A stretch of DNA of 64,000 nucleotides, from NCBI RefSeq assembly GCF_014842025.1, contig NZ_JACYUY010000001.1, forward strand, positions 346,317 to 410,316. Direction: 5' to 3'. Source of the stretch: Massilia sp. CFBP 13721. GTDB taxonomy: Bacteria; Pseudomonadota; Gammaproteobacteria; Burkholderiales; Burkholderiaceae_D. The notes under the pieces were generated by a model, which made no database searches, was not told the DNA's origin, and saw only the letters and a list, made by a program, of their open reading frames with translations. A program made the translations under genes and the position numbers. Below, piece by piece: positions 54,229-62,840 of the stretch (within the stretch, counting starts at the first letter, position 1; each line of letters starts with the position of its first letter).

Positions 54229-55139
54229 GAGGACCTCCCCGCCACCAGGCGCGCCAGCAAGGTCAGTGCAATCACCACGAACATGAAGGCCATCGCGACC
54301 GCGGCCGCATAGCCGGCGTCGCTCTGGGTAAACGCGGTTTCATACATGTAGTGCAGCGTGACGCGGCTGGTGTTGTAAGGGCCGCCGCTGGTGAGGATAT
54401 AGGTCTGCCCGAACACCTTCAGCGAGGCGATCAGCTGCAGCAGCAGCGCGGTGCCGAACACGGGTTTCAGGGCCGGCCAGGTGATCGCGCGGAACAGCGT
54501 GAAGCCGCGCGCGCCATCGAGCGCCGCCGCTTCGTACTGTTCGGCCGGGATGTTGCGCAGGCCGGCCAGCAGCATCAGCATGTTGAAGCCGACGGTCCAC
54601 CAGACGGTGCCGATGGCGACCACCGGCAGCGCCCAGTGCACGTCGGACAGCCAGGCGCGCTGGCCGCCGACCAGGTGGTTGATGATGCCCGACGAGGGTT
54701 GCAGCATCCAGTCGGCGATCAGGGTCATGACCGAGATCGGCAGCACGTAGGGCAGGAAGAAGGCGCCCTGCAGCCAGGATTGAAAGCGCACGAAGCGGTG
54801 CACCAGCAGCGCCATCACCAGCCCGATGCCCGTCAGCGGGATCACGGTCAGCAAGGCGAAATAAAAGGTGTTCCCGAGCGAAGCCCAGAACGAGGGGTCC
54901 TGAACCAGCGTCGCGTAATTGGCCAGGCCGACAAAGGCGCTGGTGCGCGTCAGGCTGCTTTCGGTCAGGCTCAGATACAGGGTTTGCAGCGCAGGTCCCA
55001 GGAAGAACAGCAAAAAGGCGAGCACGAAGGGCGCCAGCAGCAGCATGGCGGGCAAGCCCTCGGTGCGGGCGCTGCGCGGCGGTGCCGCGGCAGGAAGCGG
55101 CAATGCAGCGGGATTCAAACGCGCGGCTTCTCTCGACAT
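54225..55139 (-). CDS. Sugar ABC transporter permease, MalF type
   Basis: 304-residue inner-membrane permease with six main helices after a Pro/Ala-rich N-terminus. The EAA loop is YEAAALDGARGFTLFRAITW and TLYLSLTESSLTR lies in the first periplasmic region. I chose the start at 55139 because AAGGAG lies 6 nt upstream; a second ATG six bases earlier overlaps that site. It overlaps the next permease by 4 bp and starts 11 bp after the binding-protein gene. Confidence 0.92.
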   Translation of the reverse strand: MSREAARLNPAALPLPAAAPPRSARTEGLPAMLLLAPFVLAFLLFFLGPALQTLYLSLTESSLTRTSAFVGLANYATLVQDPSFWASLGNTFYFALLTVIPLTGIGLVMALLVHRFVRFQSWLQGAFFLPYVLPISVMTLIADWMLQPSSGIINHLVGGQRAWLSDVHWALPVVAIGTVWWTVGFNMLMLLAGLRNIPAEQYEAAALDGARGFTLFRAITWPALKPVFGTALLLQLIASLKVFGQTYILTSGGPYNTSRVTLHYMYETAFTQSDAGYAAAVAMAFMFVVIALTLLARLVAGRSS

Positions 55140-55150
55140 CCGCATCTCCT

Positions 55151-56458
55151 TCAATAGCGCGGTGGACGTTTGCGCAGCAGGCGCAAGGCTTCTTTTTCGA
55201 ACATCCCGAGCGCCTCGGCCGGGGTCAGCTGGCCGGACAGCGCGCCCGGCATGAATTTCGACGCCATCGACTCGACCGGGCCGGCCGCCCCCATGTACCA
55301 GCCGTCCGGGTCGTAGACGACGTTTTGCGCCGCCGATGCATACAGCGCATTCGGCATCAGCGCGCGCGCCGCGGCCGACTCGGCCACCGGGCGGTAGGCA
55401 GGCACGTGGCCGCCCTCGGCCCAGCCCATCGAATGGCGGCTGACGTAGGCCATGAAGGCGAGCACCGCGCGCAGCCGCTCGGGCGGCATCGGCTTGCCCT
55501 CGTTGGCGGGAATCGCGAATGCGTGCGAATCGGTCCAGACGCTGGCGTCCCGGTACAGGCGCGGCAGCGGCACGATGCCATAGTCGAAGCCGAGCGTGCC
55601 CTGTTTTGTGGCGCGCACCAGTTCCGGCACTTCCCACACGCCGTTGATCATGAAGCCGGCGCCGCCGCCCATGAACTGGCTGGTCGAGGCCGGGTAATCG
55701 AGGCCGGCGGGCGCGTAGCCGTCCGTGAACCAGGCGCTGACCTTGGCCAGCTCCTCGACGCCGGCGCGGCCGTAGGCGAACCGGCCGTTCTCGATCAGCG
55801 GCGCCTTGCGCTGGGCCAGCAGCGACAGCCACAGGCGCCAGATTGCGTACGAGCCCTGCCCCGATTCCATCGCCAGCCCGGCCTTGCCGGTGCGCGCGCG
55901 CACGCCCTTGAACGCGGCGGTGAGCGCCTCGTAGCCGACGATGGGTTTCAACGTGCCGACGCCATCGAGCAGCCCGGCCTGGCCTGCGAGGTTCTTGTTG
56001 TAGTACAGGACCAGCGGGTGCAGGTCGAGCGGGATCGCGTAGTTGGCGCCGCCGTAGTGCGACTTTTCCCACTGGCGCGGGAAGTAATCGCTGCCCTTCA
56101 GGCCGGCCGCGGCCAGCTCGGGCGCACTGATGGGTCGCAGCACGCCGCCGCCGGCCAGGTTGGGCAGGCGCGACAGGTGCACGGTGGCGATGTCGGGACC
56201 GGCTCCCACCACCGCCGAGGTGATCAGCTTGGTATAGAAGGGCTCGCCCCATTTGAGCGTGGTGCTGACCACGCGCACCCCGGGCTGGCTGGCGTTGAAA
56301 TCGTCGATCAGGGCGCGCATGCGGGCGCCGTCGCCGCCGCTCAGCAGCGTCCACAGGCGGAGCTCGACCGGCGTCTGGGCGCGGGTCTGCGCCCGCGCCG
56401 GCAGCACGCCCAGCGCACCGAGGGCCGAGGCTGCGACAAATCTTCTGCGTTGCACCAC
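55151..56458 (-). CDS. Sugar ABC transporter extracellular solute-binding protein (family 1)
   Basis: 435-residue periplasmic protein with a signal peptide starting MVQRRRFVAASALGALGV, possibly Tat-type because of the RRRF motif, and cleaved near ARAQ. The mature part has VELRLWTLLSGGDGARMRAL, DDFNASQPGVRVVSTTLKW, IPLDLHPLVLYYNKNLAG and FMGGGAGFMINGVWEV, all typical of cluster-B sugar-binding proteins. It is the first gene of the ABC operon and should deliver oligosaccharide to the MalF/G permeases. Confidence 0.9.
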   Translation of the reverse strand: MVQRRRFVAASALGALGVLPARAQTRAQTPVELRLWTLLSGGDGARMRALIDDFNASQPGVRVVSTTLKWGEPFYTKLITSAVVGAGPDIATVHLSRLPNLAGGGVLRPISAPELAAAGLKGSDYFPRQWEKSHYGGANYAIPLDLHPLVLYYNKNLAGQAGLLDGVGTLKPIVGYEALTAAFKGVRARTGKAGLAMESGQGSYAIWRLWLSLLAQRKAPLIENGRFAYGRAGVEELAKVSAWFTDGYAPAGLDYPASTSQFMGGGAGFMINGVWEVPELVRATKQGTLGFDYGIVPLPRLYRDASVWTDSHAFAIPANEGKPMPPERLRAVLAFMAYVSRHSMGWAEGGHVPAYRPVAESAAARALMPNALYASAAQNVVYDPDGWYMGAAGPVESMASKFMPGALSGQLTPAEALGMFEKEALRLLRKRPPRY

Positions 56459-56535
56459 GTTGTCTCCAACTCGTCTTGATCGGCAGGCCTGTTCCGGCCC
56501 GTCCCGTCTTTAATCTCTATTCTCTATTATGGCCG

Positions 56536-57504
56536 TTACCGCACCAGGGTCGTGCCCTGCACCACCGGCTTGCCGTCCACCCAGGCCAGGCGGTCGATAT
56601 ACAGGAAGCGCCGGTCGGCGCGCTTGCCGTCCGGTTTCAGTTCCCAGGCGTGGTAGGCGATGTAGTCCTGCCCGTTTGCCTGGAACACGGCCTGGTGGCC
56701 CGGCCCGAACAGTTTGGCCTCGGCGCTGGTTTTCAGGAAGGGTGCGTCGCCAACCGGTTCGCACGGTCCCATCGGCCCGCCGCAGCTGGCGTAGCCGGCG
56801 GCATAGGTGCCGTCGCCGAAATCGTTGGCCGAATACAGCAAGGTGTACTTGCCGTCGCGCTTGACCATGGTCGGCGCCTCGATCACCTTGCCTTCCCAGG
56901 TGCGGCCATTGGTCAGCAGGCGGCTCGGCTGGCCCGTTACCTGCAAGCCGTCGGGCCGCAATTCCTGGGCGAAGATGTGGGTCGGCTGCTTGCAGCAATT
57001 GCCGTCGCTCTTGAAGTAGAGGTAGAGGCGGCCGTCGTCCTGGAACGGGCTGGCGTCGATGGTGCCGCCGAGCTCGGCCTGGCAGACCAGCGGCTTCGCC
57101 GCAGTGTCGACGAAGGGGCCGGCCGCCGCGCTTGACACGGCGGCGCCGACACACTGGCGGTCGGAGGCGATGTCGTGCGCCGTGTAGTACAGCACGTAGC
57201 GCGCGCCCAGCTTGATGACTTCGGGCGCCCAGACATGCGGCACTTCCTTGCGCACCCAGGGGGCCAGCGCCGGCATGGCGTCCGGGAGCGCGCGCCAGGA
57301 CTTCAGGTCGCCAGAGTGCAGCAGCTGCACGTGCTTGTTGTTGGCATTGGTCGCGTAGGCGTAGTAGCCGCCCTGATCGGCCAGCACGAAAGGATCGGGA
57401 AAGTCGCCGATCGGATGGGCGGCCTGATGGGCACAGCTCGTGGTCATGAGGGCTGTGGCGCACAGGGCGGACAGGCGGACAATGCCAGGCAGGTGGTGGT
57501 TCAT
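56536..57504 (-). CDS. Glycoside hydrolase family 43 lipoprotein
   Basis: 322 residues. The signal peptide ends in the lipobox TTSC, so it is a lipoprotein. The catalytic base is the Asp in DFPDPFVLADQGGYYAYAT, the second Asp in TIDASPFQDD, and the acid Glu in KVIEAPTMVKRDGKYTLLYS. WAPEVIKLGARYVLYYTAHD is also typical of GH43. Probably trims arabinose- or xylose-containing oligosaccharides in the periplasm before ABC uptake, whereas the signal-less GH43 at 48276 finishes the job inside. It lies 77 bp upstream of the binding-protein gene on the same strand. Confidence 0.88.
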   Translation of the reverse strand: MNHHLPGIVRLSALCATALMTTSCAHQAAHPIGDFPDPFVLADQGGYYAYATNANNKHVQLLHSGDLKSWRALPDAMPALAPWVRKEVPHVWAPEVIKLGARYVLYYTAHDIASDRQCVGAAVSSAAAGPFVDTAAKPLVCQAELGGTIDASPFQDDGRLYLYFKSDGNCCKQPTHIFAQELRPDGLQVTGQPSRLLTNGRTWEGKVIEAPTMVKRDGKYTLLYSANDFGDGTYAAGYASCGGPMGPCEPVGDAPFLKTSAEAKLFGPGHQAVFQANGQDYIAYHAWELKPDGKRADRRFLYIDRLAWVDGKPVVQGTTLVR

Positions 57505-57623
57505 GGACAGCGGTCTCCTTGGGCGCTCATTATTTTGATTGGCGCATATATGCCTGAGATCATACTGACCCCAGCCCCCGCTTTCCAATAACCAAATTCG
57601 CCGGAGATATTCCAAATCCGTAT

Positions 57624-58580
57624 TCATCGCACGCGTACCGGCGGCGGCGCCAGGCCGGCCGCTTCGCGCAGGGCCGCGAGCATCGCGTCGGCCGAGGGCG
57701 ACAGGTGATGGCGCTTGCGCGTGACGATGCCGTAGACGTCGGTGCGCAGCCCGATGTCGAAGGGCAGCACGGCCAGCGTGCCGGCGTCGAGCGCGGGCTG
57801 GACCAGCTCGCGCGCCAGGGCGACGATGCGGTCGCTGTCGGCCAGCAAGCGCGGCACCAGCGGCAGCGCCACGGTTTCGATGATGTCGAACGGACGCTCC
57901 AGGCCCCTGGCGATGAACAGGGCCATCAACTGGTCGCGCACGCGGCCGCCCGCAGGCATGATCCAGGCGGCGCCGGCGAGGTCGTCGAGGGCGAGGTCGG
58001 CGCGTGCCAGCCAGGGATGGCCGGCACGAACGATCAGGCTTTGCGGCTCGTCGGCGAGCGGCTCGAAATCGAGTTCGGCGGCGGCGGATGGATCGGAGAT
58101 GCGGCCGATGACGATGTCGAGTTCGCCCCCGCGCAGTTGCTCGACCATGGTGCGGCTGGTATCGACCGCGACTGCGACCTGGGTGCGCGGGCTGCGCTCC
58201 TTGAGCAGCTTGATCGCCTGCGGCAGCAGCGACGTCGCCGGGGTCAGCACGCTGCCGACCGAGACGCGCCCGCCAATGCCGGCCACGCCTTCCATGATTT
58301 CCTGGTGCGCCGCATCCATCTCGGCCAGCGCGGCGCCGGCGCGCCGGATCAGCACTTCGCCGTACCAGGTCGGCACCACCCCGCGCGGCAGGCGCTCGAA
58401 CAAGGCCACGCCAAGGGCATGCTCGAGTTCGCCGATCAGCTTGGACGCGCCGGGCTGGGTCAGCCCCGCGGCTTCGGCGGCGTGCACGATGGAAGCGTGG
58501 CGCCCGAGCTCGACCAGCAATACCAGGTGGCGTGTCTTGAGGTGAAAACGGATGAACCGGGTCGAAGACGAATCACGCAT
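57624..58580 (-). CDS. LysR-family transcriptional regulator
   Basis: 318 residues. The N-terminal winged HTH (~15-75) has KTRHLVLLVELGRHASIVHA, AEAAGLTQPGASKLIGELEH and LFERLPRGVVPT. The co-inducer domain follows. The wording resembles the GbpR/CbsR branch that controls sugar-binding-protein genes, which fits its place upstream of the GH43/ABC genes on the same strand. The inducer is unknown. A perfect 14-bp palindrome lies 42 bp upstream of its start. Confidence 0.9.
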   Translation of the reverse strand: MRDSSSTRFIRFHLKTRHLVLLVELGRHASIVHAAEAAGLTQPGASKLIGELEHALGVALFERLPRGVVPTWYGEVLIRRAGAALAEMDAAHQEIMEGVAGIGGRVSVGSVLTPATSLLPQAIKLLKERSPRTQVAVAVDTSRTMVEQLRGGELDIVIGRISDPSAAAELDFEPLADEPQSLIVRAGHPWLARADLALDDLAGAAWIMPAGGRVRDQLMALFIARGLERPFDIIETVALPLVPRLLADSDRIVALARELVQPALDAGTLAVLPFDIGLRTDVYGIVTRKRHHLSPSADAMLAALREAAGLAPPPVRVR

Positions 58581-58621
58581 ACCACATTGTGAATTTCTGT
58601 TAGTAAATCATAAAGCAAGGC

Positions 58622-58635
58622 TGACGTTAACGTCA
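58622..58635. promoter_or_regulatory. Perfect palindrome TGACGTTAACGTCA upstream of the LysR gene
   Basis: 14-bp perfect inverted repeat in the 215-bp divergent region between the LysR gene and the plus-strand membrane-protein gene. It could be an operator for LysR autoregulation or for another regulator. No second copy was noticed in the window. Confidence 0.4.
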
Positions 58636-58795
58636 AACAGGCCTTACATTGGATGCGCTCCCGTGTCACCTTTCGGCAACGCATGCGGGGCGCGCCTGTC
58701 CGCTAATCCGCCCATCCAGTCGCAGGCCAATCATCCGTTGGTGAATAAACAATTTTGCGTTACGATACTTTCTACAATCCTCATCGGGGGTACGA

Positions 58796-59434
58796 ATGGA
58801 CGTAGACGACAGGGTGCTGCCTCGGACAGCCGGTTCCAGCGGCCTCGATCTCCTCGGTGGCGGCGCGCTCGGCATGCTGCTCGGTTTGCTGATCGGCTTG
58901 TCCGCGACCCCGGTGGTCGCCGGCGTCATCGCGGGGATCGTGGCCCTGCTGGGCGGCTTGTTCGGGATTGGGGACAAACTCGGCGGGCTGACGCCGGCGG
59001 GACTACGTCGGCTGACGGCATTTGCGCTTGCCGCCTTGCTGGCCACGCCGCTGTCGATCTGGATGCGCACGCACAACACGCTTGGCGTCTCCGTCGACGA
59101 GCACCTCGCGACGCTGACGAAACTACGCATCGAGGACAATGCGGAGCGGCTCGAATGGATCAAACTGTTGCACTTCGGAATAGTGCCGGACAAGGTCAAG
59201 ACAATCGAGCGCGCTGCCGTTACCGGCGCCTTGTATAGCTTCGAGGAAGGAAGCCCACTGTGCCGCAACCTCGACGCCTTGAATGCCGGCCAGGGCGCCG
59301 CGGGCGATTATGCGACGGTGCTATCGGCCCATCCTGCAACGGCAGGCATCCAGAAACGCATCGATCGCATGCCGACGCCCGCCGAACAGCTGGCGGCCTA
59401 TCGCCTTGCCTCAACCTACCTGTGCGGGGTATGA
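58796..59434 (+). CDS. Membrane protein of unknown function, operon with an S1 protease
   Basis: 212 residues that I cannot assign to a family. Two hydrophobic Gly/Leu-rich segments lie at ~18-60 (LDLLGGGALGMLLGLLIGLS and VVAGVIAGIVALLGGLFGIG), and a third at ~72-90 (AFALAALLATPLSIWM). The remaining ~120 residues are a soluble, probably periplasmic domain with LRIEDNAERLEWIKLLHFGI and two Cys that might pair. The next gene starts one base after its stop codon, so the protein probably works with that protease. Confidence 0.6.
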   Translation: MDVDDRVLPRTAGSSGLDLLGGGALGMLLGLLIGLSATPVVAGVIAGIVALLGGLFGIGDKLGGLTPAGLRRLTAFALAALLATPLSIWMRTHNTLGVSVDEHLATLTKLRIEDNAERLEWIKLLHFGIVPDKVKTIERAAVTGALYSFEEGSPLCRNLDALNAGQGAAGDYATVLSAHPATAGIQKRIDRMPTPAEQLAAYRLASTYLCGV

Positions 59435-59435
59435 C

Positions 59436-60944
59436 ATGAAGCTGCTCGTGAAGACACTGGTTCTGGCTGCAGCCGTGCCGCTCCTGGCCGCAGCGCAGGA
59501 CGCCCCTTCCGACAGCGTCCGCCGGGCCTCCCTGCGCGCTGTCGTTTATATCGAGACGGGCGACTGTCCCGCGCATCGTGAGCGCTCGGGTAGCGGCTTC
59601 GTGCTCGATGCGCCCGGCAATATCATCACGGCGCACCATGTCGTCGGCGGCTGCAAGACAATCAAGGTGCATTACAACGGCGTGCCCGCCGGCCAGCCCC
59701 GGATTTATAACGCGACACTGGCACGGGTCTTTCCTTCAGGCGACCTGGCGCTGTTGAAAGTCAATAATAGTCCGGTCGTCCCGGCCCTGAAGCTGGCGCC
59801 GCCGCCCTTCGACCGGAACGCCGCCTATGTCGGGCTGGGGTACCAGAATGGGCAACTCAGCCCGGGCGATGTGAAGGTTGCGTTCAGTTCCGGGGATGAC
59901 CAGTTGAACAAGGTACTCACGTCGCAGCTGGTCAGGGAACTGGACGACCTGAACAGTCCTATCGACAAGTCCCGCCGCATCCTGCGTTTCAGCGACGCGC
60001 TGCAGCCGGGCATGTCCGGCGGGCCGATCATCGACCGGAACGGCGACGTCATCGGCATTGTGGCCGGGGGCCTGAAGGCAGGCGCGGCACCGGCCAGCTG
60101 GGGTTGGCCATCGAACTGGATCGGTTCCCTGCTGAACTCCACCGCGTCCGTATCGATGCCGATTCTGACGTCGCGTGCCTATTATTCGTCGACGGAACTC
60201 GAGCAAATCGCCGCGGTCGCGAACCAGGGCCGGACCATCCGCTGCGGCGACCTGAACCTGCTGCACCTCGGTACCCAGCGTTTCGCCGAACTCGCCATGG
60301 GCGCCGACGACGCGCCCCGGCTCGCGCACTTGTCGCAGCTGTCACGCATGTCCCCGGACGAGCTCAACAGCCTGCGGTTCGATGTATGGCGCCATACGCC
60401 GAGCGGCGCCACCGCCGTCTTGCCTGCAGGATACCAGCTGCGACGGACGGGAAATCACTGCCAGGCCGAGGACAGCACGGGCCGGTTCGCCCAGATGTTG
60501 TGGGGAACGAATGCCGCGTCGCCGGCGGACGTCCAGATGCAGTCGCAACTGTTCGAAGCCCGCGTCGTCGTGCCACTGCTGCCCCAACTGCAATTCTGGA
60601 GCTTCGACCCGCAGTTGACGACGACGATCGTGAACAATAACCAGGTGTTCCCCGGTCCGCAGTTCCGTCCGAATGGTCTGGTGTTTACGCGCAAGGGCCT
60701 GATGTATCCCACGCTGCCGCAACAGGGGATGTCCTCGCCGATCCTGCACGTGTTCGAAACGCTCATTGCCAAAAGCGGGACTTTCCTCGGCGTAGCGACC
60801 ATTAATAGCGAGATCGCCCCGGCAATGACCGCATGCCTGACGACCAACTTCGCAGGGAGCGGGTGCCCTGCGGTGCGCGCGCACCTGAACACCTGGACCC
60901 ACTTCGTGCTGGCCACACAGCTGTCGACCTATCCGGTCAACTGA
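59436..60944 (+). CDS. Exported trypsin-like serine protease (S1 family)
   Basis: 502 residues with a signal peptide (~1-20, VLAAAVPLLAAAQ). The protease domain (~28-245) has the catalytic triad: His in ITAHHVVGGC, Asp in FPSGDLALLKVN and Ser in LQPGMSGGPIIDRNGDVIGI. No PDZ domain follows. Instead ~250 residues of unknown fold carry several Cys (CGDLNLL, NHCQAED and a C-terminal pair). It should act in the periplasm or outside the cell. It is coupled to the upstream membrane-protein gene (1-bp gap). A hairpin separates it from a convergent double-glycine peptide gene, so a role in peptide processing is conceivable but unproven. Confidence 0.82.
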   Translation: MKLLVKTLVLAAAVPLLAAAQDAPSDSVRRASLRAVVYIETGDCPAHRERSGSGFVLDAPGNIITAHHVVGGCKTIKVHYNGVPAGQPRIYNATLARVFPSGDLALLKVNNSPVVPALKLAPPPFDRNAAYVGLGYQNGQLSPGDVKVAFSSGDDQLNKVLTSQLVRELDDLNSPIDKSRRILRFSDALQPGMSGGPIIDRNGDVIGIVAGGLKAGAAPASWGWPSNWIGSLLNSTASVSMPILTSRAYYSSTELEQIAAVANQGRTIRCGDLNLLHLGTQRFAELAMGADDAPRLAHLSQLSRMSPDELNSLRFDVWRHTPSGATAVLPAGYQLRRTGNHCQAEDSTGRFAQMLWGTNAASPADVQMQSQLFEARVVVPLLPQLQFWSFDPQLTTTIVNNNQVFPGPQFRPNGLVFTRKGLMYPTLPQQGMSSPILHVFETLIAKSGTFLGVATINSEIAPAMTACLTTNFAGSGCPAVRAHLNTWTHFVLATQLSTYPVN

Positions 60945-60951
60945 CCGCAAT

Positions 60952-60985
60952 CCCCATGGCAGGCGGAAACGGACCTGCCATGGGG
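60952..60985. terminator. Bidirectional hairpin between the protease and peptide P10 genes
   Basis: Perfect 12-bp stem (60952-60963 with 60974-60985, loop of 10) located 7 bp after the protease stop and 6 bp after the convergent P10 stop. It probably terminates both. Confidence 0.6.
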
Positions 60986-60991
60986 CGCCAT

Positions 60992-61207
60992 CTATACCAC
61001 CTTGACGCCGATGTCGCCCTTGAAGATGGCCAGCTCGAGCTGGAAGTCGTCGACCACGCCGCCGGGCCGGCCGTCGACCAGCACGGCGATGGCGCGCCCG
61101 CCTGCTACCAGCTGCATTTCGTCGTGCGAGAGCGAACGGACGGTGCCGCCCTCCTCGCGGATCGCTACCTGGGTGGAAGCCAGGTCCTTGATGACCAAAG
61201 TTTTCAT
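60992..61207 (-). CDS. Double-glycine-leader peptide precursor, remote member (P10)
   Basis: 71 residues. It starts MKTLVIKDLAST like the peptides of the main cluster, has an 11-residue insertion in the leader, and ends it with LSHDEMQLVAGG, an excellent C39 processing site. The predicted mature peptide is 34 residues (RAIAVLVDGRPGGVVDDFQL, then ELAIFKGDIGVKVV), short and hydrophobic/acidic, unlike classes A and B. AAGGAG precedes the ATG. A strong sigma-54 promoter lies 67 bp upstream, so it probably belongs to the same regulon and uses the exporter at 40327-43389, 17 kb away. Confidence 0.78.
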   Translation of the reverse strand: MKTLVIKDLASTQVAIREEGGTVRSLSHDEMQLVAGGRAIAVLVDGRPGGVVDDFQLELAIFKGDIGVKVV

Positions 61208-61272
61208 GGGAGTGCTCCTTGAATGAATGGATATGACGAAGTGAGCCTTGTGTGAGCGCTCGTTATTCATGA

Positions 61273-61288
61273 TGCATGGGGCGTGCCA
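61273..61288 (-). promoter_or_regulatory. Sigma-54 promoter 3, upstream of peptide P10
   Basis: On the minus strand TGGCACGCCCCATGCA has GG (61287-61286), exactly 10 bp, then GC (61275-61274). The -24 half TGGCACG is a perfect consensus match. The GC is 67 bp from the P10 start codon, as at promoters 1 and 2 (65 and 66 bp). The TAAACCGTTTA element is not seen upstream here. Confidence 0.72.
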
Positions 61289-61439
61289 GGCTGCCGGTTC
61301 CCTGGGCCGTGCCCTTGGTGTTGCTGGCGAGCGAACGCCTCCGGGCTGGCTGTCGGGCTGCACCCAACTATTCGTCGGTGAGGCGTCAAAGTGTGGCACG
61401 ATCAGGATTGACGCCGACTTCCCCTGGAAGGAGCTAACC

Positions 61440-62831
61440 ATGAGCCAGATAACCCATGTGGCAGGCAGCCGGACTTATACCTTCGCCGACCTGCGCGAGC
61501 TGCTGGCCAAGGCCTCGCCCACGCGCTCGGGCGACCACCTGGCCGGCGTGTCTGCCGGCAGCGCCGAAGAACGCGTCGCGGCGCAGATGGCGCTGGCCGA
61601 CCTGCCGTTGACCACCTTCCTGAACGAGGCCGTGGTGCCTTATGAAACGGACGAGGTCACGCGCCTGATCGTCGACAGCCACGATGCCGCGGCCTTTGCA
61701 CCGATCCGCCACCTGACCGTCGGCGGCTTCAGGGACTGGCTGCTCGGCGACGCGGCCGACGCGGCGCTGCTGGCGCGGGTCGCGGCCGGCATCACACCCG
61801 AGATGGCGGCCGCGGTGGCGAAGATCATGCGCATCCAGGACCTGGTACTGGTTGCCCGCAAATGCCGCGTCGTCACGCGCTTCCGGAGTACCATCGGCTT
61901 GCCGGGCACGCTGTCGACGCGCCTGCAGCCGAACCACCCGACCGACGATGCGTCCGGCATCGCCGCCAGCCTGTTCGATGGCCTGATGTACGGCAGCGGC
62001 GACGCCGTCATCGGCATCAACCCCGCCACCGACAACGTGCCGCAGGTGGTCAAACTGGTGCGCATGCTCGACGAGATCATCGACCGCTACGCGATCCCGA
62101 CCCAGTCCTGCGTGCTGACCCATGTGACGAATACGCTGGCCGCGATCGAACGCGGCGCGCCGGTCGACCTCGTGTTCCAGTCGATCGCCGGCACCCAGGC
62201 GGCGAACGCCAGCTTCGGCATCGACCTCGCCCTGCTGGCCGAAGCGCGCGTGGCCGCCCTCTCGCTGAAACGCGGCACGCTGGGCGAGAACCTGATGTAC
62301 TTCGAAACCGGCCAGGGCAGCGCCTTGTCGGCCAATGCCCACCACGGACTCGACCAGCAGACCTGCGAGGCGCGCGCTTATGCGGTGGCGCGCGCCTTCC
62401 AGCCGCTGCTGGTCAATTCCGTGGTCGGCTTCATGGGGCCGGAATACCTGTATGACGGCAAGCAGATCATCCGCGCCGGGCTGGAAGACCATTTCTGCGC
62501 CAAGCTGCTCGGCCTGCCGATGGGCGTGGACGTGTGCTACACGAATCACGCCGAAGCCGACCAGGACGACATGGACGTGCTGCTGACCATGCTCGGCGCG
62601 GCCGGCTGCAGCTTTGTGATGGGCGTTCCCGGTGCCGACGACATCATGCTGAACTACCAGACGACCTCGTTCCACGACGCCTTGTATGCGCGCCGTGTGC
62701 TGGGCCTGCGGCCGGCGCCCGAGTTCGCGGCCTGGCTGCGCGATATGGGGATTTTTTCGGATGACGCGCGGCTGGCGCCGGGCCGCGCGATACCGGCGCC
62801 GTTCCAGCGTGCGCTGCTGCGGCTTTCCTGA
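61440..62831 (+). CDS. eutB: Ethanolamine ammonia-lyase large subunit
   Basis: Adenosylcobalamin-dependent lyase subunit that, with EutC, converts ethanolamine to acetaldehyde and ammonia. 463 residues, the normal length. Features are FRSTIGLPGTLSTRLQPNHP, INPATDNVPQVVKLVRMLDE, CVLTHVTNTLAAIERGAPVD, VFQSIAGTQAANASFGID, LYFETGQGSALSAN-like MYFETGQGSALSANAHHGLD and MGVDVCYTNHAEADQDDMD. The ATG at 61440 has AAGGAG upstream. eutC follows after 9 bp. No microcompartment shell genes are present in the window, so it is the shell-less version known in many betaproteobacteria. Confidence 0.96.
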   Translation: MSQITHVAGSRTYTFADLRELLAKASPTRSGDHLAGVSAGSAEERVAAQMALADLPLTTFLNEAVVPYETDEVTRLIVDSHDAAAFAPIRHLTVGGFRDWLLGDAADAALLARVAAGITPEMAAAVAKIMRIQDLVLVARKCRVVTRFRSTIGLPGTLSTRLQPNHPTDDASGIAASLFDGLMYGSGDAVIGINPATDNVPQVVKLVRMLDEIIDRYAIPTQSCVLTHVTNTLAAIERGAPVDLVFQSIAGTQAANASFGIDLALLAEARVAALSLKRGTLGENLMYFETGQGSALSANAHHGLDQQTCEARAYAVARAFQPLLVNSVVGFMGPEYLYDGKQIIRAGLEDHFCAKLLGLPMGVDVCYTNHAEADQDDMDVLLTMLGAAGCSFVMGVPGADDIMLNYQTTSFHDALYARRVLGLRPAPEFAAWLRDMGIFSDDARLAPGRAIPAPFQRALLRLS

Positions 62832-62840
62832 GGAGGCGAC

